From Agromyces lapidis (GTDB lineage Bacteria; Actinomycetota; Actinomycetes; Actinomycetales; Microbacteriaceae), in assembly GCF_009749405.1 (NCBI RefSeq), contig NZ_WBIQ01000010.1, forward strand, positions 124,001 through 188,000: a stretch of 64,000 bases of DNA, in the 5' to 3' direction. Positions 7,584 to 15,263 of the stretch are shown piece after piece; the first letter of the stretch is position 1; each line of letters begins with the position of its first letter. A program made the position numbers and the translations under genes. The notes beneath the pieces are model-generated. The model did not search any database, had not been told where the DNA came from, and saw only the letters and a list, made by a program, of their open reading frames with translations.

Positions 7584-7708
7584 CAGGGGTTGACCGTCGA
7601 TCTCGGCGAGTGGTAATCGCGCCCGCGCGCCGGAGCGGTACGGAGCATCCGCGTCGGTGCCGGTGCGCGGTACGCGCTGTCAACCCCTGCCCTCCTGACG
7701 GGCAGGGG
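7584..7708. promoter_or_regulatory. Inverted repeats in the divergent 7457-7742 region
   Basis: The 286-bp region between the tiny membrane protein and the SDR gene holds CAGGGGTTGAC at 7584-7594 and its exact inverse GTCAACCCCTG at 7679-7689, and a hairpin CCCCTGCCC (7684-7692) / GGGCAGGGG (7700-7708). These share the CCCCTG element, so alternative pairings are possible. The TTGAC inside both long arms resembles a -35 element in each direction. A regulator site or attenuating structure before the SDR gene is plausible but unproven. Confidence 0.4.
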
Positions 7709-7742
7709 CGTACCGTGGCGACGATCGAAGGAGGGCATCGAG

Positions 7743-8627
7743 ATGACGAACGACCAGCTCATCGATCCGACGACGAAGCACACCACCGACCGCTTCCCCA
7801 AGCAGGAACAGGAGTCGCCCGGGCTCACCGACGCCATGTCGCCGCTGCCCGATCACGGCGAGCAGAGCTACCGCGGTCACCGACGCCTCGAGGGCCGGCG
7901 CGCGCTCATCACCGGGGGCGACTCGGGCATCGGGCGCGCCGTCGCGATCGCGTTCGCCCGCGAAGGCGCCCGGGTCGCGATCGCCTACCTGCCGAGCGAG
8001 CAGGTCGACGCCGAGGAGACCGCGAACTGGATCACCGACGCGGGCAGCGAGCCGCTGCTGCTGCCCGGCGACCTGCGCAGCGAGCGGCACTGCAGTGAGC
8101 TCATCGAGCAGACCGAGCACGCCTTCGGGGGCCTCGACCTGCTCGTGCTCAACGCGGCGCATCAGCGCGACCGCGGCGGCATCGACCAGATCCCGACCGA
8201 CGACTTCGAGGTCGTCATGCGGGTGAACCTCTTCGCCCCCGTGTTCCTCGCACGCGCCGCCGTGCCGCTCATGGACGCCGGCGCGAGCATCATCACGACG
8301 ACGTCGATCCAGGGCTTCGAGCCGTCGACGAACCTCATCGACTACGCCATGACGAAGGCGGCGCTCGTCGCCTTCACGATGGCGCTCGCCGAAGAGCTCG
8401 GCCCACGTGGCATCCGGGTCAACGCCGTCGCGCCGGGCCCGATCTGGACCCCGCTCATCCCCGCGACCGGATGGCCCGACAAGCTGCCGGACTTCGGCAA
8501 GAACACGCCGCTCGGGCGGGCGGGCCAACCCGCCGAACTCGCCGGGGCCTACGTCTACCTGGCGTCCGACGACGCCTCGTACGTGTCGGGAGCGGTGCTG
8601 CCGGTGACCGGCGGACGGTCCCTCTGA
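7743..8627 (+). CDS. SDR-family oxidoreductase (general-stress type)
   Basis: 294-residue NAD(P)-dependent short-chain dehydrogenase of the long YghA/YdaD-like clade, recognised by its ~50-residue N-terminal extension (PKQEQESPGLTDAMSPLPDHG) ahead of the Rossmann fold. Cofactor motif TGGDSGIG lies at 57-64, the NAAH variant of NNAG near 137, and the catalytic Tyr201-x3-Lys205 in DYAMTKAA. The C-terminus shows the usual DASYVSGAVLPVTGG. ATG at 7743 follows GAAGGAGGG. It is followed by a Rho-N-like protein and topoisomerase IB on the same strand. Substrate unknown; relatives are induced by osmotic or desiccation stress. Confidence 0.9.
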   Translation: MTNDQLIDPTTKHTTDRFPKQEQESPGLTDAMSPLPDHGEQSYRGHRRLEGRRALITGGDSGIGRAVAIAFAREGARVAIAYLPSEQVDAEETANWITDAGSEPLLLPGDLRSERHCSELIEQTEHAFGGLDLLVLNAAHQRDRGGIDQIPTDDFEVVMRVNLFAPVFLARAAVPLMDAGASIITTTSIQGFEPSTNLIDYAMTKAALVAFTMALAEELGPRGIRVNAVAPGPIWTPLIPATGWPDKLPDFGKNTPLGRAGQPAELAGAYVYLASDDASYVSGAVLPVTGGRSL

Positions 8628-8669
8628 CGTCGCGGACGAGACGACCATCGAGAGAGTGAGGAGCACATC

Positions 8670-8936
8670 ATGCCCGGAAGCAGGAACGCGTCGCTGAAGG
8701 ATCCGGACCTCTACGAGGAGCTCCGCGAGGACGGCGCCTCGAAGGAGAAGGCCGCGCGCATCTCGAACGCCGCGGCGAAACAGGGCCGGAGCGCGATCGG
8801 CCGCAAGGGCGGTCAGCACGGCGACTACGAGGACTGGACGGTCGACGAGCTGCGCAGGCGCGCGAAGGAGCTCGGCCTCACGGGCTACAGCGGCAAGCGC
8901 AAGGCCGAGCTGATCTCGGCGCTGCGCAACCACTGA
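8670..8936 (+). CDS. Small Rho-N/SAP-like protein
   Basis: 88-residue basic protein in two parts. Residues 1-50 (DPDLYEELREDGASKEKAARISNAAAKQG, then IGRKGG) form a helical domain found in small actinobacterial stress proteins (DUF7218-like, memory). Residues 54-88 (YEDWTVDELRRRAKELGLTGYSGKRKAELISALRNH) form a Rho-termination-factor N-terminal or SAP-like fold known to bind nucleic acid. ATG at 8670 follows GTGAGGAG. It is 42 bp after the SDR gene and 20 bp before topoisomerase IB, likely in one operon. A nucleic-acid-binding accessory role is inferred from the domain and neighbours. Confidence 0.82.
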   Translation: MPGSRNASLKDPDLYEELREDGASKEKAARISNAAAKQGRSAIGRKGGQHGDYEDWTVDELRRRAKELGLTGYSGKRKAELISALRNH

Positions 8937-8956
8937 GTCGGCGCGCGGAGCCGCCG

Positions 8957-9931
8957 ATGGCCCGACTGAAGCGCGTCGTGCCCTACGTCTCGCCCGGGTA
9001 CACCCGGGTGCGACGGGGTCGCGGCTTCGGATACGTGCACCGCGACGGCGGCACTGCGGGTCGCGCCGAACGAGCCCGCATCGCCGATCTGGCGGTGCCC
9101 CCGGCCTGGGAGCAGGTCTGGATCTCGGATGCGCCCGATGCGCACCTCCTCGCGGTCGGCGTCGACGCCGCCGGACGACGCCAGTATCTCTACCACCCCG
9201 CTTGGCGGGAGCGGCAGGACGCCGAGAAGTTCCAGCGGATGGCCGAGCTCGCGCAGGCGCTTCCGGCAGCGAGGCGCAGTGCACGTCGCGACCTCGCGCT
9301 CGACGGGATGCCTCGCGCCCGCGTGCTCGCGGCCGCGTTCACGACGCTCGACCTGGGCGCGATCCGGATCGGCTCGGAGGAGTCGCTCGCGGGCTTCCGC
9401 AACCGCGGGCTGACGACGCTGCTCGTGCGCAACGCGAGCCTCGTCGATGCCGAGACCGTGCGCCTCCGCTTCCGTGCGAAGGGCGGCATCGCGCAGGAGC
9501 TGCACCTCACTGACACCGGCCTGACCGGTTACGTCGAAGGCGCGACCGAACGGTCGCGCGCTGCGCGGCTGTATGCCTGGGCCGAGGGCCGTGGGTTCCG
9601 CGCGGCGGCGCCGGTCGACGTCAACGACGACATCCGTGCGCGCACCGGCGGCGAGTTCACGGCGAAGGACTTCCGCACCCTGCGTGGCACCCTCGTCGCC
9701 GCCGAGCACCTGGCGCAGATCGGCCCGGCGAGCACCGCCCGGGCGCGCGCGGCCGCGGTCCGCGAGGCGGTGGAGGCGACGGCCCTCGCGCTCGGCAACA
9801 CTCCCGCGATCGCGAAGGCGAGCTACGTCGACCCGCGCGTCGTCGCGGCGTACGAGCGGGGGGCGGTCGTGGCATCCGGCGCCGATCGCGAACGCCGGCT
9901 GCTCGAACTGCTCGCGCCGGACCGTGCATGA
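8957..9931 (+). CDS. DNA topoisomerase IB (poxvirus/eukaryote-like)
   Basis: 324-residue type IB topoisomerase, which relaxes supercoils by making a transient 3'-phosphotyrosyl nick. The N-terminal clamp includes GRGFGYVHRDG and VPPAWEQVWISDAPDAHLLAVGVDAAGRRQYLYHP. The catalytic half has the IGSEES segment, the AKGGIAQELHL turn with its active-site Lys/His region, FTAKDFRTLRGT (Arg) and the nucleophile Tyr290 in AIAKASYVDPRVV. ATG at 8957 lies 20 bp after the Rho-N-like gene. It is convergent with ligD, from which it is separated by a long hairpin; co-location with NHEJ genes recurs in actinobacteria. Confidence 0.92.
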   Translation: MARLKRVVPYVSPGYTRVRRGRGFGYVHRDGGTAGRAERARIADLAVPPAWEQVWISDAPDAHLLAVGVDAAGRRQYLYHPAWRERQDAEKFQRMAELAQALPAARRSARRDLALDGMPRARVLAAAFTTLDLGAIRIGSEESLAGFRNRGLTTLLVRNASLVDAETVRLRFRAKGGIAQELHLTDTGLTGYVEGATERSRAARLYAWAEGRGFRAAAPVDVNDDIRARTGGEFTAKDFRTLRGTLVAAEHLAQIGPASTARARAAAVREAVEATALALGNTPAIAKASYVDPRVVAAYERGAVVASGADRERRLLELLAPDRA

Positions 9932-9955
9932 GCGGGCGCCTGCCGCCCTCGGCAC

Positions 9956-10017
9956 CATCGAGTCGCCGGAAACCGTCGCTCCCCGAGCAGGGAAGAGCGC
10001 TTTTCGGCGACTCGATG
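9956..10017. terminator. Long hairpin between convergent topoisomerase IB and ligD
   Basis: Arms CATCGAGTCGCCGGAAA (9956-9972) and TTTTCGGCGACTCGATG (10001-10017) pair over 17 positions with one G-T, and the 28-nt loop contains CGCTC/GAGCG. The A/T ends of the stem give U-rich 3' flanks to transcripts from either side. It occupies the only gap between genes ending at 9931 and 10043. Confidence 0.82.
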
Positions 10018-10042
10018 CACTCTCCGCGGAACGATGGATGCG

Positions 10043-12490
10043 TCAGGACTCCCGGTGCACCTCGTCGGGCGACTTGTCCGGCCGGAGTCCGCGCCAGCGC
10101 GGGTGCCGGGCGACGCCCGTGCCCGTCCACCCGCTGAACTCGATCTCGCCGACCAACTCGGGGCGCACCCAGACGGCGTCGACGGCGTCCGCGGCTGGCA
10201 CCTCGGCGAAGGGCGCGTCGGGTTGCACCGTCGCGTCGAGCCGGGCGAGCAGCCGTTCGAGCTCGCGCTCCCGGAACCCCGACCCCACACGTCCGACGTA
10301 CTCGAGCGAGGGCTCGCCGCCGGCGCCGTCGCGCTCGGCAGGAATGCCGACGAGGAGCGAGCGGATGCGCCCGGCCCGGCTTCCGACGCCGCGACGGTAG
10401 CCGCCGACGACGACCTCCTGCGTGCGGGTGAGCTTGAGCTTCACCCAGTCGTCGGAGCGCACGCCGGGCCGGTAGACCGAGCCGGGCCGCTTTGCGACGA
10501 GGCCTTCGAGGCCGAGCGCCCGGCTCTCCTCGAAGGCGTCCTCGGCATCGCCGGTCGCGGGCGCCGGCACCTCGACCGGCACCCCGCGACGCGGCCGCAC
10601 GAGCGATTCGAGGCGGGCGCGGCGCACCCGGTACGGTTCGTCGACGAGCGGGGTGCCGCCGGCTTCGAGCACGTCGAAGAGCAGCAGGCGCACCGGCACG
10701 GATGCCGCGGCCTCGGCGATCTCGCGCGGCTTCGTGAGGCCCATCCGCTGCTGGAGCACGCCGAAGTCGGGCCGGCCCTCGGCGTCGAGCGCGACGATCT
10801 CGCCGTCGAGGAGCGCATCGCCGTCGACCGCCTCCGGCAGGCGGTGCAGCTCGGGGTAGCGCACGGTGATGTCGATGCCGTTGCGGCTCAGCAACCGGAC
10901 CCGATCGCCCTCCACCCGGGCGAGCGCGCGGATCCCGTCCCACTTCCATTCGAGCACCCAGTCCTCGCCCTGCAGCATGCCGAGTGTGCCCGCGGTCGCG
11001 AGCATCGGCTTCTCGGCGACCCTCGCAGAGGTCGCGGGTCGCGCAGCGACCACCTCGAGGCCCGGTGACGCGGTCTCGATACCGTCCTTCGTCGCTCCTC
11101 GACCGGCGGGCGCCTGCTCCTTCATCCGGTGCAGCAGCCACGTGCTCTTCTCGCCGCTGCCGTCGGTGCGGATGAGCACGAGCCGCACTCGGCCGAGCGG
11201 CCCGCCGGTCGATCCCGTGAGCGTGAAGATCACCTCGTCGTCGCGCCACTTCTCGACCGCGTAGGTGCCGGTGTCCCACACCGTCATCGACCCGGCGCCA
11301 TACTCGCCGGCTGGGATCGTGCCTTCGAAGTCGAGGTACTCGATCGGGTGGTCCTCGGTCTGCACGGCGAGGTGGTTCTTGCCCGAGCTCTCTGGCACGC
11401 CCTTCGGCACGGCCCAGCTCTTCAGCACCCCGTCGCGCTCGAGCCGCAGGTCGTGGTGGAGCCGCCGCGCATGGTGCTCCTGGATCACGAAGCGCGGCTC
11501 CTCCCCCGCACGCCCGTCGCCCGGGCCGCCCGGCATCGGCTCGGGCGTGCGCCCCTCCCGGCGCATCGAGAGGTACGTCGCGAGCGGGCCGGGCCCCGTG
11601 GCATCCGCGAGCCCGGCCATCGGGTCGCCCTGCTCGGCGACCCGCGCGAGCACCTCGTGGGCCTCGAGGTGCCGCAGCCCCGGGTCCTCGAGCTCCTCCC
11701 AGGTGCGCGGCGCGGCGACCGTCGGCCGCAAGCGGCCGCGCAACGAGTACGGGGCGATCGTCGTCTTCTTGCCGTTGTTCTGGCTCCAGTCGATGAGCAC
11801 GCGGCCGCCCCGCAACGACTTTCGCATGCTCGAGACGACGAGTTCCGGGTGATCGGCCTCGAGGGCGCGGGCGAGTTCGTGGGCGACCTCCGAGACCTGC
11901 TGCGAGGTCTGCGAGCCGTCGAGCTCGGCGTAGAGGTGCATGCCCTTGCTGCCGCTCGTCACCGGCATCACCGCGAGGCCCATGCCGGCGACGAGGTCGC
12001 GCACGAGCCGGGCGACCTCGGCGCACTCGGCGAGCCCCATGCCCTCGCCGGGGTCGAGGTCGAAGACCATGCGATCGGGGTTCGACGCCGCTCCGTCGGG
12101 CGCGAAGCGCCACTGCGGCACGTGCAGCTCGAGAGCGGCCTGCTGGGCGAGCCACACGAGCGTCGCCCGGTCGCCCGCGATCGGGTAGGTCTTCGGCCCG
12201 TCGGAGTGCTCGATCACGCCGCGCCTGATCCAGTCGGGGGCATGGTCGGCGAGGGCCTTCTCGAAGAACGGCGACTCGGGGGCATCCGCCGTGCCCACCC
12301 CGTGCACCCAGCGCTTGCGCGTGATCGGGCGCCCCGCGACGTGGGGCAGCATGACGGGGGCGATCTCGGCGTAGTACGAGATCACCTCGCCCTTGGTCAT
12401 GCCCGACTCGGGATACATGACCTTGTCGAGGTTCGTCAGCCTGAGCCGCCGGCCGTCGACCTCGACGAGTTGCCGCTCCCCATCGGCCAT
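10043..12490 (-). CDS. ligD: ATP-dependent DNA ligase LigD (polymerase-phosphoesterase-ligase)
   Basis: 815-residue multifunctional NHEJ enzyme. Domains run polymerase/primase (residues about 10-290; VFDLDPGEGM and TSGSKGMHLYAEL), 3'-phosphoesterase (about 325-455; EHHARRLHHDLRLE, GTIPAGEYGAGSM), then ATP-dependent ligase (about 490-815). The ligase nucleophile is Lys516 in EWKWDGIRA, with LDGEIVALD and EGLVAKRPGSVYRPGVRSDDW downstream. The order matches the mycobacterial enzyme. The ATG at 12490 is preceded by a GGGGGA-type site. The linker at residues about 462-473 is encoded by a copy of the dispersed repeat seen at 81-165. Divergently transcribed from ku across a 100-bp gap. Confidence 0.97.
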   Translation of the reverse strand: MADGERQLVEVDGRRLRLTNLDKVMYPESGMTKGEVISYYAEIAPVMLPHVAGRPITRKRWVHGVGTADAPESPFFEKALADHAPDWIRRGVIEHSDGPKTYPIAGDRATLVWLAQQAALELHVPQWRFAPDGAASNPDRMVFDLDPGEGMGLAECAEVARLVRDLVAGMGLAVMPVTSGSKGMHLYAELDGSQTSQQVSEVAHELARALEADHPELVVSSMRKSLRGGRVLIDWSQNNGKKTTIAPYSLRGRLRPTVAAPRTWEELEDPGLRHLEAHEVLARVAEQGDPMAGLADATGPGPLATYLSMRREGRTPEPMPGGPGDGRAGEEPRFVIQEHHARRLHHDLRLERDGVLKSWAVPKGVPESSGKNHLAVQTEDHPIEYLDFEGTIPAGEYGAGSMTVWDTGTYAVEKWRDDEVIFTLTGSTGGPLGRVRLVLIRTDGSGEKSTWLLHRMKEQAPAGRGATKDGIETASPGLEVVAARPATSARVAEKPMLATAGTLGMLQGEDWVLEWKWDGIRALARVEGDRVRLLSRNGIDITVRYPELHRLPEAVDGDALLDGEIVALDAEGRPDFGVLQQRMGLTKPREIAEAAASVPVRLLLFDVLEAGGTPLVDEPYRVRRARLESLVRPRRGVPVEVPAPATGDAEDAFEESRALGLEGLVAKRPGSVYRPGVRSDDWVKLKLTRTQEVVVGGYRRGVGSRAGRIRSLLVGIPAERDGAGGEPSLEYVGRVGSGFRERELERLLARLDATVQPDAPFAEVPAADAVDAVWVRPELVGEIEFSGWTGTGVARHPRWRGLRPDKSPDEVHRES
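11072..11106. repeat. Dispersed repeat copy inside the ligD coding sequence
   Basis: GGTCTCGATACC followed by TCCTTCGTCGCTCCTCGACC matches the right-arm unit of the repeats at 124-165 and 3522-3555. It is read in frame through the minus-strand ligD gene, encoding GRGATKDGIET between the phosphoesterase and ligase domains. Confidence 0.75.
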
Positions 12491-12590
12491 TCCCCCATCC
12501 TGCCGTGTCATCGGCCGGATGTCTCGGACCGGCCGCATCGGGCGAGCCCGGGGTTCCCACGGGGCATCCCCCGGGTGTGTACTGGAGGGT

Positions 12591-13475
12591 ATGCGAGCCG
12601 TCTGGAAGGGGGCGGTCACATTCGGCCTCGTCAATGTGCCCGTCAAGTTGTACAGCGCCACCGAAGATCACGACGTGTCCCTGCATCAGGTGCACGACGA
12701 AGACGGCGGGCGCATCAGGTACCAGCGCAAGTGCGAGGTGTGCGGCAAGGTCGTCGCCTACCAGAACATCGACAAGGCCTACGACGACGGTGAACGCACG
12801 GTCGTGATCACCGACGACGACCTCAAGTCGTTGCCCGCCGAGCGCAGCCGCGAGATCGAGGTCGTCGAGTTCGTGCCGAGCGAGCAGATCGACCCGATCA
12901 TGCTCGACAAGAGCTACTACCTCGAACCCGACTCGGCCTCGAACAAGGCCTACGTGCTGCTGCGCGAGACCCTCGAGTCGACCGAGCGCACCGCGATCGT
13001 GCAGATGGCGCTGCGGCAGAAGACGCGCCTCGCGGCGCTCCGCGTGCACGGCGACGTGCTCGTCGTGCAGACCCTGCTCTGGAGCGACGAGGTGCGTGCG
13101 GCCGAGTTCAAGTCGCTCGACGAGCCGGTCAAGATCTCGTCGAAGGAGCTCGACCTCTCGAAGCAGCTCGTCGAGAGCCTCGTCTCCGACTTCGATCCCG
13201 AGCAGTACGTCGACGAGTACCAGCAGGAGCTGCGCACGCTCATCGAGGCGAAGCTCGAGCAGGGCGAGGCACTCGACACGGCGGCGACGTTCGGCGAGGA
13301 GCCCGAGGAGGAGCAGGGCGGCGAGGTCATCGACCTCATGGAGGCGCTGCGCCGGTCGATCGCCGAGAAGCGCGGAGGCGGGGCGAAGCCGGCCGACGCG
13401 GAATCCGAACCGCCCGCGAAGCCGGCCGCGAAGAAGACGGCCGCGAAGAAGTCGGCGAAGCAGAAGTCGGCCTGA
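12591..13475 (+). CDS. ku: Ku-like DNA end-binding protein
   Basis: 294-residue bacterial Ku, which forms a homodimeric ring on double-strand breaks and recruits LigD. It begins MRAVWKGAVTFGLVNVPVKLYSATEDHDV, continues with the CEVCGKVV pair of cysteines, and carries FDPEQYVDEYQQELRTLIEAK near residue 210. The C-terminus from about 245 is a Lys/Ala-rich AAKKTAAKKSAKQK tail, as in Ku proteins that bind DNA additionally through the tail. The ATG at 12591 has TGTACT 7 nt upstream and GGAGG almost touching the codon, so leaderless initiation is more likely. Divergent partner of ligD. Confidence 0.96.
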   Translation: MRAVWKGAVTFGLVNVPVKLYSATEDHDVSLHQVHDEDGGRIRYQRKCEVCGKVVAYQNIDKAYDDGERTVVITDDDLKSLPAERSREIEVVEFVPSEQIDPIMLDKSYYLEPDSASNKAYVLLRETLESTERTAIVQMALRQKTRLAALRVHGDVLVVQTLLWSDEVRAAEFKSLDEPVKISSKELDLSKQLVESLVSDFDPEQYVDEYQQELRTLIEAKLEQGEALDTAATFGEEPEEEQGGEVIDLMEALRRSIAEKRGGGAKPADAESEPPAKPAAKKTAAKKSAKQKSA

Positions 13476-13483
13476 TCGCGGTT

Positions 13484-13622
13484 CTCCGACTCGGGTGCTC
13501 TGACATTGAGTCGCTGAGCGGGTCAGTGTCGGAGTCTCCGACTCGGGTGCTCTGACATTGAGTCGCCGAGCGGGTCAGTGTCGGAGTCTCGGATTCAGGT
13601 GCTCTGACCGCGAGCCGCTGGG
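13484..13622. repeat. 52-bp tandem repeat (about 2.7 copies) after ku
   Basis: Units start at 13484, 13536 and 13588. The first two differ at essentially one base; the third is diverged and truncated near 13622. Each unit begins CTCCGAC and ends GTCGGAG, so each can fold by itself. It starts 8 bp after the ku stop codon. No spacers, so not a CRISPR array. Confidence 0.85.
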
Positions 13623-13656
13623 CGCGATGCGGCCCGGCCGCATCGACTCGCCGAAA

Positions 13657-13699
13657 CGCGAGCACGCGGCATCCGACCAACGGATGCCGCGTGCTCGCG
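13657..13699. terminator. 19-bp perfect terminator hairpin between ku and lipoprotein gene
   Basis: CGCGAGCACGCGGCATCCG (13657-13675) pairs perfectly with CGGATGCCGCGTGCTCGCG (13681-13699) around a 5-nt loop. On the minus strand the stem is followed by TTTCGG, so it best serves the lipoprotein gene (stop at 13717), but it can stop ku transcripts as well. Confidence 0.88.
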
Positions 13700-13716
13700 T
13701 GCTGGGGATGCCCCGA

Positions 13717-14154
13717 CTACTCGGCCGAGCACACCTCGGTGACGGTGACCGCGGCGGCCTGGATGTCGCCGGTGGCGGCAGCCTGCGCGTCGGCGTCGGC
13801 CTCGAACTCCTCGGTCTCGGTGGTCGGCAGCGTGGCCGCATAGGTCTCGGCGGCCTCGATCTTCTCCTGCAGTCCGTCGAGCGCCTCGGCGAGCTTGGTG
13901 TCGTCGGCGGCCTGCTCGTCGAGCTCGTCGACGCGCTCGGAGTAGCCGTCGAGCTTCTCGAGGAGCGCAGCCTGCTCGGTCGAGGTCAGGATCGCGTTCT
14001 GCGCGCCGTTCGAGATGTCGCGCACGGCGACCCGGACGACCTCGCAGCTGTCGCTGCCCTGGGCTGTGGTGGTGTCGTCGCTGCTCGCGGCGCAACCGGT
14101 GAACAGCAGTGCGCCGGCGAAGACGAGCGCGGTGGACGTGATGATTCGTTGCAT
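13717..14154 (-). CDS. Small lipoprotein with coiled-coil body
   Basis: 145-residue predicted lipoprotein of unknown role. The signal region (MQRIITSTALVFAGALLF) ends in a lipobox FTGC with the lipidated Cys at residue 21. The mature part is mostly helical and acidic (LLEKLDGYSERVDELDEQAADDTKLAEALDGLQ), consistent with a coiled coil, and is flanked by two further cysteines (DSCEVV and EVCSAE) that could form a disulfide bond outside the cell. It shares orientation with the TauE/SafE gene 20 bp upstream, and a strong hairpin follows. I cannot assign a family. Confidence 0.75.
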   Translation of the reverse strand: MQRIITSTALVFAGALLFTGCAASSDDTTTAQGSDSCEVVRVAVRDISNGAQNAILTSTEQAALLEKLDGYSERVDELDEQAADDTKLAEALDGLQEKIEAAETYAATLPTTETEEFEADADAQAAATGDIQAAAVTVTEVCSAE

Positions 14155-14173
14155 GGTGCAGTTCCCCCTGAAT

Positions 14174-14986
14174 TCAGTGACCCGAAGAGTCTAGCGACGG
14201 CCTCCGACGGGCGCGCACGTCCTTCAGGCGGCGCAGCAGCATCTGGAGGAAGACGAACACGAGGAAGATCGAGAAGACGACGTTCGACCAGAACGGGTCG
14301 ATCCCAGCCGCGATCAGGGCGCCGAGCGGCGACATCACGCTCGCCGCGATGCCGACGACGGCCGCGGTGCGCAGGTCGACGTTCTTCCGGCGCCAGTTCG
14401 CGAGCGTACCCGAGATCGATCCCGGGATCATCATCGTCAACGAGGTGCCCTTGGCGACGAGGTCGCTCGCGCCGAAGAAGAACATCAGCACGGGAACGAC
14501 GATGATGCCGCCGCCGACGCCGAGCACGCCCGAGAGCACGCCCGTCACGAAACCGGTGACCACGAGCAGCGCGCCGGCGAGCCAGGTCATGCCGATCTCG
14601 CTGTCGCGCTGCGGCACCACGAACCAGAGGCTCACGATCACGACGAGGAGGAACGCCAGGAAGAACCAGTGCAGTGTGCGCACCGGAAGCTTCGCCAGGA
14701 GCGCGCTGCCCACTTGCGAGCCCACGATGATTCCGGCCGCGAGCAGCAGTGCGGCGGCCCAGTCGACGTGGCCCTGGATCGCGTAGCTCACCGCCCCCAC
14801 CGCAGCAGCCGGCAGGATCGCCGCGACCGAGGTGCCCGCCGCGAGACGTTGCGGCATCCCGAGCAGCAGCACGAGCGCCGGCACGATGACGAGGCCACCG
14901 CCGATGCCGAAGAGTCCCGAGAGGAGCCCCCCGAGCATGCCGACGAGGATGAGGGGCAGGACGGCGGGGCGGTGGTACTCGGTCAT
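14174..14986 (-). CDS. TauE/SafE-family anion permease
   Basis: 270-residue polytopic membrane protein of the TauE/SafE (former DUF81) family, associated with export or uptake of sulfite, sulfonates and related anions. About eight helices are visible in two repeats; each repeat opens with the family's Gly/Pro-rich stretch (GGLLSGLFGIGGGLVIVPALVLLLGMPQ and GVLSGVLGVGGGIIVVPVLMFFFGA, shown here by name of position at the two repeat starts). The ATG at 14986 begins MTEYHRPAV. The lipoprotein gene follows by 20 bp, so they are probably cotranscribed. Substrate cannot be deduced, as no sulfur genes are nearby. Confidence 0.88.
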   Translation of the reverse strand: MTEYHRPAVLPLILVGMLGGLLSGLFGIGGGLVIVPALVLLLGMPQRLAAGTSVAAILPAAAVGAVSYAIQGHVDWAAALLLAAGIIVGSQVGSALLAKLPVRTLHWFFLAFLLVVIVSLWFVVPQRDSEIGMTWLAGALLVVTGFVTGVLSGVLGVGGGIIVVPVLMFFFGASDLVAKGTSLTMMIPGSISGTLANWRRKNVDLRTAAVVGIAASVMSPLGALIAAGIDPFWSNVVFSIFLVFVFLQMLLRRLKDVRARRRPSLDSSGH

Positions 14987-15036
14987 CGATCCAGTTTCGT
15001 GGACGGGCTCACGGCGCGTCGCCCCGCAACGAGAAA

Positions 15037-15059
15037 GGCCCCCGCATCATGCGAGGGCC
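15037..15059 (-). terminator. Terminator of tRNA-Ser(GCU)
   Basis: Inverted repeat GGCCCCCGCAT / ATGCGAGGGCC (one G-U pair) followed on the minus strand by TTTCTCG. It lies 18 bp beyond the tRNA 3' end. Confidence 0.75.
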
Positions 15060-15076
15060 AAGCGTCGTGTCGTGTG

Positions 15077-15165
15077 CGGAGACGAGGGGATTTGAACCCC
15101 TGGTCCCCTTACGGGGACTCCACCTTAGCAGGGTGGTGCACTCGGCCGGACTATGCGACGTCTCC
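15077..15165 (-). tRNA. tRNA-Ser (anticodon GCU)
   Basis: An 89-nt minus-strand tRNA. The acceptor stem pairs GGAGACG (from 15165) with CGTCTCC (ending 15078), with discriminator G at 15077. The anticodon loop CTGCTAA gives GCU, reading AGC/AGU serine codons. The long variable arm GTCCCC-GTAA-GGGGAC and the T-arm GGGGTTCAAATCCCC are class II features typical of serine tRNA. CCA is not encoded. Confidence 0.96.
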
Positions 15166-15196
15166 TTGCGGGTGCGCACGCGCACACGCGACTGTC

Positions 15197-15202
15197 ATCA
15201 TA
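15197..15202 (-). promoter_or_regulatory. Probable -10 element for tRNA-Ser(GCU)
   Basis: TATGAT on the minus strand, about 31 bp upstream of the tRNA 5' end, inside an AT-richer patch. No convincing -35 is seen at 17 bp. Confidence 0.5.
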
Positions 15203-15263
15203 ACCCGACGACGGGCCGAATGACGATTCGAACGAGAACGAGGGGTCGCCGAGCGGCCCGAAG

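Noticed and set aside
9657-13049. A 1,130-codon minus-strand frame spanning ku, ligD and topoisomerase IB
   Set aside because: It crosses three well-supported genes and reads as Arg-rich low-complexity protein; frame artefact.
13484-13622. 52-bp repeats as a CRISPR array
   Set aside because: Repeats are directly adjacent with no unique spacers, and there are no cas genes.
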